This document shows positions 35,906-47,066 of a stretch of 64,000 nt of DNA, piece by piece. The notes under the pieces are model-generated. The model ran no database searches and had not been told where the DNA came from. It saw nothing but the letters and a program-made list of their open reading frames with translations. The stretch's first letter is position 1. Every line of letters starts with the position of its first letter. This DNA is from Elymus sibiricus (taxonomy: Eukaryota; Streptophyta; Magnoliopsida; Poales; Poaceae): positions 240,082,866-240,146,865 of the forward strand of contig CM077676.1 of NCBI GenBank assembly GCA_039707655.1, given 5' to 3'. The position numbers were made by a program, and so were the translations under genes.

Positions 35906-36721
35906 CTACTCGTTCACGTGGAGCGTGATGGCGCTTTGCACGGACGCAAGCACCACCCGGTTCACATCCACGACGTTCGGTTCCGCCTCCAGGAGGGCCT
36001 CAATGGCAGCGGCATCCGCATGCTCCACGTCGGGTTGAGACTCCGCCTCCCGGTTCAAGTCCATGACATCCGGTTCCGCCTGCAGGAGGGCCTCGATGGC
36101 AGCAGCATCCGCGCGCTCCACGTCGAGTTGAGCCTCCGCCGCCCGGTTCATGACCACGACATCCGGTTCCGCCTCCAGGAGGGCCTCGATGGCAACGGCA
36201 TCCGTGCGCTCCGTGTCGAGTTGAGCCTCCGCCGCCCGGTTCACGACCACGACATCTGGTTCCGCCTGCAGGAGGGCCTCAATGGAAGTGGCATCCATGC
36301 GCTCCGCGTCGAGTTGAGCCTCCGCCGCCCGGTTCATGATCACGACATCCGGTTCCGCCTGCAGGAGGGCCTCGATGGCAGCGGCATCCACGCGCTCCCC
36401 GTCGAGTTGAGCCTCCGCCGCCTGGTGCTTCTTTAGGATCGCCAGGTTGAACCGCTGGTCTGCCTGCACCATGGGGGACCCGAACGCCGGCACGAAGTCG
36501 ACGTCCATCGTCTCCTTCGCCGCGGGGGGCTGCTGCACCGCGACCTCCGCCATGAACATTGGATCGCCTTCCTCCTCAGAGCTCGGCTCCAGAGGACTCG
36601 GGGATTGGCCCGCCGCAAAGTGAGCTTGGGAATGGAGGTCTGTGGCGCATACCGCCGCTGCGATTTTTGCGCGGCGCTCCAGCGTCAACATCTTGTAGTA
36701 CGTGATCTTGCTGCGAACCAT
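35906..36721 (-). CDS. 271-aa protein with five 31-residue repeats
   Basis: An intact ORF starts MVRSKITYYKMLTLERRAKI. Residues about 1-45 are basic and helical; residues 45-100 hold an acidic patch (PSSEEEGDP) and a linker (DVDFVPAFGSPMVQADQRF). Five tandem 31-residue repeats follow at residues about 101-255, of the form AAEAQLD-ERxDAAAIEALLQ-AEPDVVxxNR. A 16-residue tail ends the protein. The repeats are Ala/Glu-rich with regular hydrophobic spacing and should form helices. I do not recognise a family. It lies inside the inverted-repeat element, so it may be its cargo or a regulator of a transposase in trans. The frame has no stops, unlike every neighbouring CACTA gene. Confidence 0.55.
   Translation of the reverse strand: MVRSKITYYKMLTLERRAKIAAAVCATDLHSQAHFAAGQSPSPLEPSSEEEGDPMFMAEVAVQQPPAAKETMDVDFVPAFGSPMVQADQRFNLAILKKHQAAEAQLDGERVDAAAIEALLQAEPDVVIMNRAAEAQLDAERMDATSIEALLQAEPDVVVVNRAAEAQLDTERTDAVAIEALLEAEPDVVVMNRAAEAQLDVERADAAAIEALLQAEPDVMDLNREAESQPDVEHADAAAIEALLEAEPNVVDVNRVVLASVQSAITLHVNE
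35957..36421 (-). repeat. Five 93-bp coding repeats
   Basis: Five consecutive 93-bp units encode the 31-residue repeats of the ORF. On the plus strand each contains TCCGGTTCCGCCT-CAGGAGG and GAGTTGAGCCTCCGCCGCC. They differ at scattered positions while keeping the frame. Confidence 0.9.
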
Positions 36722-37594
36722 GGCTATCCGGCGAACTAGGGGATGGCTGATGCGGGCTAGGGGATTGAAAGGTGATAGAATGGGCTGGGAGGTGGGGTTT
36801 TGGGGCAGGGTGACGGGCCGGCAAGTAGCTGGCGTAGGCCGAGCAGCGAAGGTTCCGGTGTGAATAGTGGTACCGATGACGACCGGTCAATCGGTTTTGA
36901 CTATGCGGAGTTTGCAAAGCCGGACGGCTAGAACCTGGAGAGTTGTGGGGTGGGATGGGACCAAATTTCGGAGTTTGACATCGCAGACGTCCGGACCTCC
37001 CCACCCGTTTGGTCTGTGGGATTTGTTTTTTTTAGATGCTGTAGGTGGGATTCATATCCGAAAAGACTCTTCCGCGATCGCGCGTGCCAACGCGCGGATC
37101 CCCTTCTCGCAACCTCAATCAACTTTCGACCAAGTCTGTTTCTTTCTGAATTAATAACTGCAGCCATTTCCATGTATTTACAGTGGCCCCACCTCCTCCT
37201 TTGACGATACAAGCAGCACATGGTTGCATGCACGTTGCCCCACTTTACTTTCCATTTAATCCTCGCCTGGTGAATGCGCATGGACCTTTCCATCCCCAAT
37301 TAATCACCCCCCTGATTTTCACTTGGGTGGGGCCCGCCCTTTCCTTAATTATCAATAATACACCCTGATGAACTTACTTAATTAGGACAAGCCCAGCCGG
37401 TCAGAAATCGTGCGCTCCGACACGCGCGCGCGTACCAAAAAAATTGTGAAGATAACACTTGGTTCCTTGCCTTCGCGCGATACATCGATGGAAATCCCGA
37501 TTATAATGACACATAATTTTCTACTAAATTCTGTAAAAAGGCGTCCTCTTCGCCCCTCCGGCCGCAATCGTCGCGCTAATCATATACTTTCTAT

Positions 37595-38190
37595 TTGACT
37601 TCCTTCCCCTCCAGTGAAGTGCGTTCGACAGAGCGCACCATTGAGGCAGACGACGGTCATGTCGTTCGGAAGTGCCGCCTGGAAGCTGAGACAACCGCCT
37701 TCTTTGCATCCAGGAAGTTCATAGGAGACAGCAATTGTCGTGTCACCGTGACCGTTGGATGCGACGTGACCACGTCGTTCGAGCTCGAGCTGCCGCAAGG
37801 GGACTCGAACGTGACCGTGTACCCTTACACGGGCACCGGTTTACTATCGGAAAGGCTCTTCCATGTCGGGGACCCGTCCAGCCTGTGCAACCAACGGAAA
37901 TGCCAGCGTGCAGTTTGGGGCTGGCTCCGCTCATCGATCTATGTCCCAACGAAACAGAGTGGGAGACGGTCGTCCCCAACGGCGTTGTGAGGAAGATAGT
38001 CCCGAAGGCGAATTGCCGGCGGTTGCATCAACGAGGAGTGTGCGACTTCAGCTTCCACATGAATGTGGACCGGCGTCATGTTGTTACCCTGCTGGCACTA
38101 CGTTCGTGGAGAAGCTTCTTGGCGAGGAAGATGCTGGGACGTGCCCGGCATGTCTCGCACACACCATCAAACAAGTACTAGTACAGTAGT
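37595..38190 (+). pseudogene. Frameshifted gene remnant, unknown family
   Basis: Protein-like stretches occur in different plus-strand frames in succession: FIGDSNCRVTVTVGCDVTTS and NVTVYPYTGTGLLSERLF (up to about 37900), then LAPLIDLCPNETEWETVVPN and GVVRKIVPKANCRRLHQRGV (about 37920-38050), then AGTTFVEKLLGEEDAGTC (about 38090-38150). This suggests one old coding sequence with at least two frameshifts. I could not assign a family. It lies between repeat R fragments within the CACTA. Confidence 0.4.
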
Positions 38191-40058
38191 ACCGCTTATC
38201 TAGGCTTTCGCCGGCCTAATGATGCACATACGAGAATTTTTAAATCATATAATGCTCTATGTACGTTTGGTCTATGCACATACGAGTAGTACTATATTTG
38301 TAACCATTGAGTAACTGGTACAAGTTGGTGAATGTTGCGTAGCCGTGGATGTCCGAGCTAAATTTGAAACACAGTCACGATCAAACGAGATGTTACCATT
38401 GGGCTCCACCACTCCACCAGCCGGAATCGCCTTGGCCTATTTGATTTGCAGGATCCTCAAAACGCAGGAATCGCAAAAATATAGGATTGTTCTCTTTGGA
38501 TGGGAATGGCTTGGATTGGAGTATAGGATTAGGATTGTGTGTTTGATGTCATAGGAAAGACAGATGAATTTTTAAAATACTCCTAGGTTGGAGTAGATGC
38601 AGGATTTCCTATATTATTAAATGTAGCACAATAGCTTCGTCCGTCCAGCTTACTGCGGGAAAAGTCGTTTCTGGAAGAAGATGATGGAGAAGCGGATTCA
38701 GCGAAGAGTGAAATTATGGTTGCTTCGCCCGTGACTTTGTGATTTGACGCCTCATTGCTTTGTGATTTGTGATAGTAGAAGGGAGTAGGCTCTGTGCTCT
38801 ATGCATGCGTCCATGCAAGGGAGAAAGAGGAGAGAGGTTGCATTTTTTATTCCTTCAATCAATTTGGCATCGGCGCACCACCGAGTTCCGGTTCCCTCTT
38901 TTTTTGGCTTTCGCAGCACCCTCCACAATGGTTCCCATCGATGCCAAAAGCTATTTTACCATTCGGCTACACATTGTGGATGCCCTTAAGCATACCACTT
39001 GGTTAAAGAGGAGGTGCTTTTGCCGCGCGGAAGGCAGGGGAGGTTCGCCTCACGGTTTGCTAACATGCGGTCCCACTTGTCAGTGATGTACCAAGCCGAT
39101 CCGCGTCCCACATGACGACATGAGGCAGAACAATGGCAGAAGCAACTTCAGCAAGGACTGAAATGATGGTTGCCTCGTCCCTCCAACTTATACTGTGGGA
39201 AAGCTGCAGCTTTGTGATTTGACGCCTCATTGCTCATTACTACTGCGGCGCTACGACCGGGGTGCGTCCCCCCTACTGCTCTGCACTGTTATTTGGTGCA
39301 TGGCACGTCGACCCGGATGCCGGATGTCCCACATGTCGGTGAAAGGGAGTAGAACATTTATGAAAGCGAGCGCTCCACTCTTACGACGAACGAGTACAAG
39401 ACACGGCGGCCCAGTGAACTGTAACTTGTACTATAATGTACTGTACTAGTACTATGTGGTAGTCTTGTACTACTCTTGTACCACTTGGTTTTGCTGTTTC
39501 GCGCGATCCATCGATACAAACCCGATTAAACAGGCGAGGCCGGGTCTTTTCCCGCGCGGTAGGTAGGGTAGTTTGGCATAGTCGGTTTGATAGAGAGACC
39601 GAGAGAAAGATGTGAAATGCTTGAATGTGTAGTGGGCCCTTTTCTTGTGTCATGTGTGTGTGTAGTAGGACCTTTCAGATCACTAGATGATACTAGCCAT
39701 ACATTTCAACGCAATTTTAATGTATGCAACATGAATAATTGAAGTAACAATATGAGATCTAAAACTTAAAATACATATGATTTATTGTGTTAGAGTATAG
39801 TAATACTGTATTGCATAGTTGTTAGATATAACATGCGAGAACGTGTAGGGGCGTATTTTTGAGGGCCTACAGAGAGAAATTCGGCATAAAGTTGATTCAA
39901 ATATTTGTATTCGTCACCATAGTATTTGTAACTCATATATAGAGTTTATACGGTAGACGTGAATGCTTGTTCGCTCTTACGAAACCAGTACAACAATATT
40001 GGGGTGGCGTGCGCCAATTTAGGCGTGGGAGGTTGGCCTAGTCGGCTCCACGGAGAGA
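38191..40058. repeat. CACTA interior with diverged internal duplications
   Basis: No gene is supported. The phrase TTTGTGATTTGACGCCTCAT recurs at about 38738 and 39211, with related flanks. Repeat R pieces are at 39051-39110 and 39478-39640. The sequence TATTTGATTTGCAGGATCCT to ATAGGAAAGACAGATG (38436-38568) resembles an hAT-type MITE fragment, without defined ends. Confidence 0.5.
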
Positions 40059-40067
40059 GCGAGAGAA

Positions 40068-40973
40068 GAGATAAATACACTGGCGGTCACTGTATTTGAA
40101 GTGAAAGCATAACACAGTCACCGGACTTTAGAATACGCTCATTAGGGTCACTATATACATTTGATGGTGATTATACGGTCACTCGCTCACTGTTCAGCAT
40201 CGTATTGCACTCTGTTGACCGGCCAAATAGTCTACGTGGCACTATGTTGACTGGTTAAATTTGCCACGTTCCTTGTGGGTCCCACCTGTCAGTTGGAAAA
40301 GGAAAGAGATAAGATAAACAGAAATTTACGCAGGCGCGACAAGACTCGAAACCTTGCGCGCGAACCACCTGGCTGTGTATGTGTGTGTCAGGGCCTGATG
40401 TGTGTGCATGCACGTGTAGGTTGAGCACTTGAGCGTGAGCGTGTGTGTTGGTCGTGTGGTGAGTGCATGCAGGCATGCGTGCGTGCGTGTCTACGTGTGT
40501 GTGCATGCATGCGTGCGTGTGTGCGTGTGAGTGCTGCATGCATGCAGTTCGTGTGCATGCGTGCATGTGTGTGTATAATCACCACACTAGATCCTGTGTA
40601 TTAAAAGAACCAGTCAACTAGCAAAGCATACCAATACAAGGCCACCTTGTCCGCGCCACTTCGAATCTCTTCTAGTACTAGTGATACCCACCGTGCAATA
40701 TTTTATTTTCGTTTGTTTACATTCTTATACCCGCTGACAGGTGGGCCCTATGGTAGTGAGATAATGAGCGCTGATGATGCAACACTAGATGCGCCACGTG
40801 GACTGTTTAACTGGTCAACTAATCGTGTCTTCAACAAATACAGAGCTCTACGGTAAGCCTGTGACTGTATAACAACCACAAAACGTATATGGTGACCGTA
40901 GTGAGTGTATTGTGAAGTCCAGTGATCGTATCGTGCTTTCGCTTCAAATACAGTGATCGTCGGTGTATATCTC
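40068..40973. mobile_element. Mutator-type MITE with long inverted repeats
   Basis: The ends GAGATAAATACACTGG-GGTCACTGTATTTGAAG (left) and, inverted, GAGATATACACCGACG-ATCACTGTATTTGAAG (right) begin inverted repeats of roughly 200 bp that stay recognisable inward to GGGTCCCACCTGTCAG. Flanks GCGAGAGAA (40059-40067) and GCGAGAGAG (40974-40982) match at 8 of 9 bases, fitting the 9-bp Mutator TSD, though the flank is GA-rich. The centre (40370-40580) is an alternating purine-pyrimidine GT/GCAT tract. No coding frame is supported. Confidence 0.65.
40370..40580. repeat. GTGTGC/GCATGC alternating tract
   Basis: About 200 bp of mixed TGTGTG, GCATGC and TGCGTGCG form a long alternating purine-pyrimidine run. 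Minus-strand frames here (His-, Thr- and Ala-rich) are products of the repeat. Confidence 0.85.
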
Positions 40974-40982
40974 GCGAGAGAG

Positions 40983-43050
40983 AGATGGAACATGCGTGAA
41001 TGTGACGCGGCGTACTTTAAGAGGGCCTAGAGATAGTTTGTGTGCGTACGTGAAAGAGGCGTAGAAAGCGGGGGCGATGGGGTGAGAGAGAGATGCTCTT
41101 CGTTTCTCTTTATTATGACTAACTTCATAGTATAAAAATATAAACATTCACAATGCGGAATAAATATCATTGGATACACCATGCAATTAACTTTCGTACT
41201 CCATATAACTTTGCAATATTGTATAGATGTACATTTTATAAAATAAATTTTGGCCACACTTTGCGTAGTTCTAATTCAAAAGGAATCTTGTATGCGAACT
41301 AAACGTGAACAGAGGGCTTTTTAGATCAATGGAGCACATGTTAAGATGCAACATGTGTGAATGTGTAGTTTACGTATTTGGCAGGGCCTGGAGAGGGTAT
41401 GTGTACGTATTCGAGAGAGGCGCGGATAGAGGGGGTGTGTGTGCGATGAGAGATAGATAGCATGAGAAATGAGAGAGGTCTAGAGAGATAGAGACAAATA
41501 AGATATGTCTCGACGAGAGATGGTCTTGAGTGTGTGTATGCAAGGGAGAAGGGGAGAGAGACATGAGCAGAAATAGTGTGTGGGGTGTGTGTGTCTGGTA
41601 TGCATGTGTGGGTGTGACAAGATACCGAGACCTAGGGGTAGGGGTGTGTGAGCTAGGTCTGGTGGGCCGAGGTGAGGCCCCGGGTCGGTTCCGTCCTGCG
41701 CCACATTGGTCAGCCCGTGACACATTAAACGGAGACCCCTAGAGGACTAGTCGCACAAGACAAAGAAACCAGAGCTGCAAAGGACTTTGTGTCCACCAAC
41801 AAAGCCGGCTAGGAATTGTAACCCTAGGCCCCAGGTATGTTTATACAACCCCGGAGCCTAGTCTGTCGATAGCATGCATACACAGAATCCCTTGGTATTC
41901 ACATAGTGTACTCTATACACACCCTAGTCACAAATATACATGACCGAGGGTAGGGTATTTCCTGGATCGCAAGGGCCCGAACTAAGGTAAATCCTTGTCT
42001 CTTATTACCATGCATCCAACCTAGCTGTAAGGGATATCCTATTGAATGCTCTGCTGGAATCATATTCGTCAACTAGTAAGAGAGGTGGAGATCAACAATG
42101 CGTGCAAGATAGGCCTAAGCGTCCGGGAGACACGTAGGCAGGTATATGTATAGAGAAAAGGGTCGATGTAGATCATGCGTGCCTATGCGTGTGAAAGAGT
42201 TCTTGTGACAGAGACTAGTGAAAGGAGTCATAGATAGTTGTGAGATAGAGGGAGGGAGGGTGATATATATAGAAAACGTGTGTGCGAGAGACACCTCTGG
42301 AAAGAGTGTGAGGATGTGCGAGAGAGAAGGTCAATGGATATACATCGTGTGCGCGTATGTGTGAAAGAGAAAGATAACACGTGTGTGAGGAGGGTACGCG
42401 TAAAAGACTGATGTACACATCAATTTAAAATATAAAATTGTATCATATTTGGATGGGATCATGATATTTGTGATTCACGTATGGAACGATCATTGGTGTA
42501 TCAAACATCCATATTCTGTCAAATTTGAGCATGTGTATGGTATTATTCGACATAATTGATCCATAGAGTCAGTATTTTGAAATCCAGGCAATGCATGGCT
42601 TTAGCAATTCAAATATAAACGTGATTATAGTTTATGTTGTGTGTGTAAAGCACATTATACATACAAAAGATACATAGTGAACATTCTAAATAGCTAGCTA
42701 GGAACTAGCATACGTTTGAAATCAACTTAAGGTGGTTTCAAATACTATTCGAATTCAACATGAAGTGCATTCAATTATTTGAATTGGAGATCATGCCATT
42801 TGTAAATCATACCTAAATTAAGGGTGCATCAATCTTTGCTTTGCTTTTGTACATAATAACATATAGTCGTGTACAAAATACATTCAAATTTACCACCTCC
42901 ATTCCAAAATAATAGTAGTTATAGGATTTTCAAGAGTTAAAATTTCAAAAGAAGCGCATAATTTAATGAGGTTTTCAATCATACAAGGTCAAATTTAACG
43001 AGGTCTATTAAGGTCAATCCTAATAGTTCAAGAGTACTGTAAACGTGAAT
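40983..43050. other. CACTA interior, GA/GT-rich, no gene seen
   Basis: The stretch contains GAGAGAG and GTGTGTG runs (41070-41680, 42180-42400) and the second copy (42637-42880) of the segment at 34200-34450. A CTCCATTCCAAAATAATAG phrase at 42898 resembles a Stowaway end. No coding frame is supported. Confidence 0.5.
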
Positions 43051-44790
43051 GCTTCTGGTTCAAAATTTTGAACGAAGCGCTAAAAGAGCCTCTCCTCGCC
43101 CGAAACCGCGTGAGACCAATGTTTGGTAGAAGGAAATTACCATCGTAACTCTGACCCGTGAAGCCTATCGGCCCGACGTCCAGAAGTCTAAACCGGGGTA
43201 GGTTTGTAACTTCACCGAGACGCCACACAACCACCTCCGAAAAACATTCATATACCGCGGGCGCCTAAACGCCAATGCGCTCGGCCGAAATCACTCCCGC
43301 CCACTATTTTGGACACGTGAGATTACCGTCCTACCCCCGACCCGCTGCATGTCCGAAAATTTAGATGGGGGCAAAGTTTGTAACTTTCCCCAAATTTCAA
43401 ACAAGCGCGCCCCGGAAACATGGTTCCCCCTTAGCTTCCCCCCTCCCCCGTTCGATTCCCCATTCATACTCCGTGGGCGCCAAAACTCCCTCTCCACCAG
43501 CTGCGAAACCCCAGCCTTCTCCGTCCGCCAGCCCATCGCACCAATCCACCACCGCCCTCCTCCATCACGTCGGAGCCGATACCCCGATGTCGTCGTCCAC
43601 CGCAACCTCAACCGCAGCGCCCTCCAGGACTTAGCAGTTGAAGCCGAGGCAGAGCTGCCTCCACGACGCGGGCATGCATCGTACCCGAGCCACATCAACC
43701 CCTCCGTCCTGCGCCTCACCGCTGCTGCTCCAACGTCGCAACCATCCACCGCACAGGAGCTATTCTCGCTACGCCGTCGTTCGCCGCCTCGGATCTGCTT
43801 CTCCGCTGCCGACAGAGGGCCACCGCACCACACTCAACAACTTGGCCATGGGTGCGTCCAAGGCTCCACTGTCCTCGACAACATCTGATTTCCAGCGAAC
43901 CACAAGAAGATCGTCGAAAAATCATAAGGAGGACACAGCATGGCAAGCCAATATTGGTACTCCTCTTCCCTTATTCTTGCAAATCTTACATGTCTGCTTG
44001 CACGGTATTCATCCCACGAAGGAAACTAGTTGACCACTTCTTACTGCACATTCTTCCTGATACTAGATGTTCCAAGTAACTCGCGATGCACAAGGTTTCC
44101 CCCCATTTACTATTTCACTTTAGCTAGAGGTCCGTCGCTTGCCTGGATTTCAATTCAGTGTCAGTTGATTCCCAGTTAAAGGAAGCACCACCCGCGGAGG
44201 CGCGCGGAGCACCTAGTCCGCCTGTTCACCGGGGAATCAGTGCCTCAGTGTCTATCTTACAGGTGTGTGTGGCGCAGGAGCTGCTGACGCCCGATCTGGA
44301 GGTCCGCCGGGCTTAAAGGGATGGCCGGGGGCGCTGCCAAGCACGACGGTGGGGTGAGGTCGAGGGGAGGGCGGGGCAGTGGAGGCAGGGGTCTGGGCCG
44401 GTGGTCACTGGCGGTTCGAGGAAGATCATCAACAGTGACTGGCGGGAGATAGATGAAGGCCATCTTCCCGTTCCTTGTAGATCGGACGGTGCAGAAAAAA
44501 TCGACTGACCTATTTGTTTTTAGTCGATTGTTATTTTCATAGGACCACATGTGGTGGTTTGCTGGAGGATTACCTGCACTTCCCAGCAATCCCTGTGCTC
44601 ATATTTCAAAAGCCTAGAATCTAATTTCGTGTGCCATGCATGTTGTAGAGCTATCATATGTCTGTCGTCATTTGTTTTTGACCCACCAGCTATCTGATAC
44701 TTTTACACTGCACTACTTGTGCACAAACTACACCCATACTCTCTCACTATTGTTTTATTATGCATGGGTATTTCAGAATCTCAACCACAG
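43051..44790 (+). promoter_or_regulatory. Probable 5' region of the repeated-exon CACTA gene
   Basis: Two diverged promoter-like copies sit in tandem: ACCCGTGAAGCCTATCGGCC then GGTTTGTAACTT (43150-43215), and ACCCGCTGCATGTCCGAAAA then GTTTGTAACTTT (43338-43390). A C-rich leader follows (43430-43580), then an ATG (43588) opening only a short frame (MSSSTATSTAAPSRT) before a stop. This looks like the start of a plus-strand gene, but first-exon coding is not established. Confidence 0.4.
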
Positions 44791-45298
44791 TATTCTAAAA
44801 AGAAAACACAGCTGTCGCTCTAGTCCGCATCGAGGATTGGAAAGGCGCGGTTTGATGCTCTAAAGAAGAGTGTAGTGTCATTTAATGAAGACTGTCAACA
44901 TAGCTCTGTAGTTGATGACCCCATTCGCCATACACCAGCATCGCAGGTGCTTGCTTTAACTTCATGGTGTCATATGTGGTTGCATGTTGCATATGGTGTC
45001 TACCTTGTATATTGCTTCTAAATTGGTTTAATTGCATCTGCTTAGCCATATATTGTGAATATGACATGCCTTCCTGTTTTTGGTACATACTGCATATGTC
45101 TATTAACCATGTTCTTACATCAAACTAATGTTCGTGTGTATCCCTTATCAATCACTTATGATGAGACAGTCAAACAGGTGGGTTAGTGTGAGACGCGCTA
45201 CTCTTTTAAAGAGTGCAGTGTCATCCTCCCCACATGATTCTCAACAAACAGCAAGGCTAGATGAAGATAGTCAACGTAGCTCTGTAGTTGGTGACCGC

Positions 45299-46860
45299 TG
45301 ATACGTCTCCAACGTATCTATAATTTTTTATTGTTCCATGCTGTTATATTATCAATCTTGGATGTTTTTATATGCATTTATAGCAATTATATATCATTTT
45401 TGGAGACTAACCTATTAACTTAGTGCCCAGTGCCCAGTGCCAGTTGCTGTTTTCTGCCCTGTTTTTGTTTTACAAAAAATCAATACCAAACGAAGTCCAA
45501 ATGCCACAAAACTTTTTGGAGATTTTTTTCTAGACATATACAACACTAGAAGCTTCGGGAGAAGACCATATGCCAGAGGAGGTGGCCACGAGCCACCAGG
45601 GCGCGCCTGGGGGGGGGGGGAAGCGCGCCCTGGTGCCTCGTGGGCCCACCCCAACTCCGTTTGACCTAATTCCACCACTATAAATTCAGGAAAAATCAGA
45701 AACCCTCAGGGGAGTCCACAATACTTTTTTCGCCGCCGCAAGTTTCCGTTCCAGAGAGATCCCATCTGGAGGCCTTCTCCGGTACTCCGTCGGAGGGGGA
45801 ATCGATCACGGAGGGGCTCTACATCAACCTTGCTGCCCTTCCGATGATGCGTGAGTAGTTTACCACAGACCTTCGGGTCCATAGTTAGTAGCTAGATGGC
45901 TTCTTCTCTCTTTTTGACCTTCAATACAATGTTCTCCTCGGTGTTCTTGGAGTTCTATCCGATGTAATCACTTTTTGCGGTGTGTTTGTTCGGATCCGAT
46001 GAATTGTGAGTTTATGATCAGATTATCCATGAATATATTTGAGTCTTTGTTGCACTCTTTTATGCATGAATATTATAGCCTCGTATTTCTTCTCCGGTCT
46101 ATTGATTTGGTTTGGCCAACTGAGTTGATTTATCTTGCCATGGGAAGAGGTGCTTTGTAATGGATTCGATCTTGCAGTGCTCAATCCCAGTGACAGAAAG
46201 GGACATGACACGTATGTATCGTTAATATTAAGGGTAAAAAGATGGGGTTTATTCATGCGTGAGTTTATCTTGTCTACATCATGTCATCGTTCTTAAGGCG
46301 TTACTCCGTTCTTTATGGACTTAATACACTAGATGCATGCTGGATAGCGGTCGATGTGTGGAGTAATAGTAGTAGATGCAGGAAGGAGTCGGTCTACTTG
46401 TCTCGGATGTGATGCCTATATACATGATCATTGCCTTGGATATCGTCATGATTATTTGCTTTTCTATCAATTGCCCAACAGTAATTTGTCTACCCACCGT
46501 ATGCTATTTTCTTGAGAGAAGCCTCTAGTGAAAACTATGGCCCCTGGGTCTATCTAAATCATATTACTAAAACTCTAAAAATATTGCTGCCATTTTATTT
46601 TATTTTGTATTTTTTTTCAATCTATCTATCTATCATATACAATTTAATCTTGCAATTGACCGCCGAGGGATTGACAACCCCTCGTTTGCGTTGGGTGCAA
46701 GGATTTGTTGTTTGTGTTCAGGTGCTGCTAACGAGGTGTTGCGTGATTCTCCTACTGGTTCGATAACCTTGGTTTCATAACTGAGGGAAATACTTATATC
46801 TACTGTGCTGCATTATCCCTTCCTCGTCGGGGATAAAACCAACGCAAGCTACAAGTAGCA
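45299..46860 (+). repeat. 5' LTR of element C
   Basis: The LTR runs TGATACGTCTCCAACG to ACAAGTAGCA. The U3 hairpin arms are 45587-45606 and 45623-45642 with a poly-G loop, and a short CCCAGTG duplication near 45425 is absent from the 3' copy. Confidence 0.92.
45679..45685 (+). promoter_or_regulatory. LTR TATA box, element C
   Basis: TATAAAT follows GTTTGACCTAATTCCACCAC, as in element A. The 3' LTR has it at 50764-50770. Confidence 0.6.
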
Positions 46861-46871
46861 GGAAGAATTCC

Positions 46872-46889
46872 TGGCGCCGTTGCCGGGGA
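46872..46889 (+). promoter_or_regulatory. Primer binding site (tRNA-Asp), element C
   Basis: TGGCGCCGTTGCCGGGGA, 11 bases after the LTR, is the same tRNA-Asp complement used by element B. Confidence 0.85.
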
Positions 46890-47066
46890 GACATCATCAA
46901 CATCTATCAAGTACCTTTGCATAAACTCTCATCTCCTTGCATTTACTTTATTTGCCTCTCGTTTTCATCTCCCCCACTTCTAAAACGTTTTTTTACAAAA
47001 ATACAAAAATATTTTCCGTTTGCCTTTTTCTTGTTTGCTTGTTTGCTTTTTGCTTGCTTTATCATT

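Larger units (their letters stand above)
35104..37451. mobile_element. 2.35-kb inverted-repeat element carrying an ORF
   Basis: About 125 bp at the left end (CGCGCGTCGGAGCGCACGAT, ACCGGCTAGGCTTGTCCTAA, then TTATTGATAATTAAGGAAAG) is repeated inverted at the right end (37327-37451). ATA flanks both ends, which may be a 3-bp TSD. The element interrupts a copy of repeat R. It encodes no recognisable transposase but holds one intact 271-aa ORF. The phrase GCAAGTAGCTGGCGTAG occurs directly repeated at about 35226 and 36820. Superfamily unknown. Confidence 0.65.

Noticed and set aside
40255..40585. His/Thr/Ala-rich minus-strand frames
   Set aside because: They are translations of the GT/GCAT tract.
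43349..43888. 179-180-codon frames on both strands
   Set aside because: They lie in a C-rich leader where stops are rare, and the frames oppose each other.
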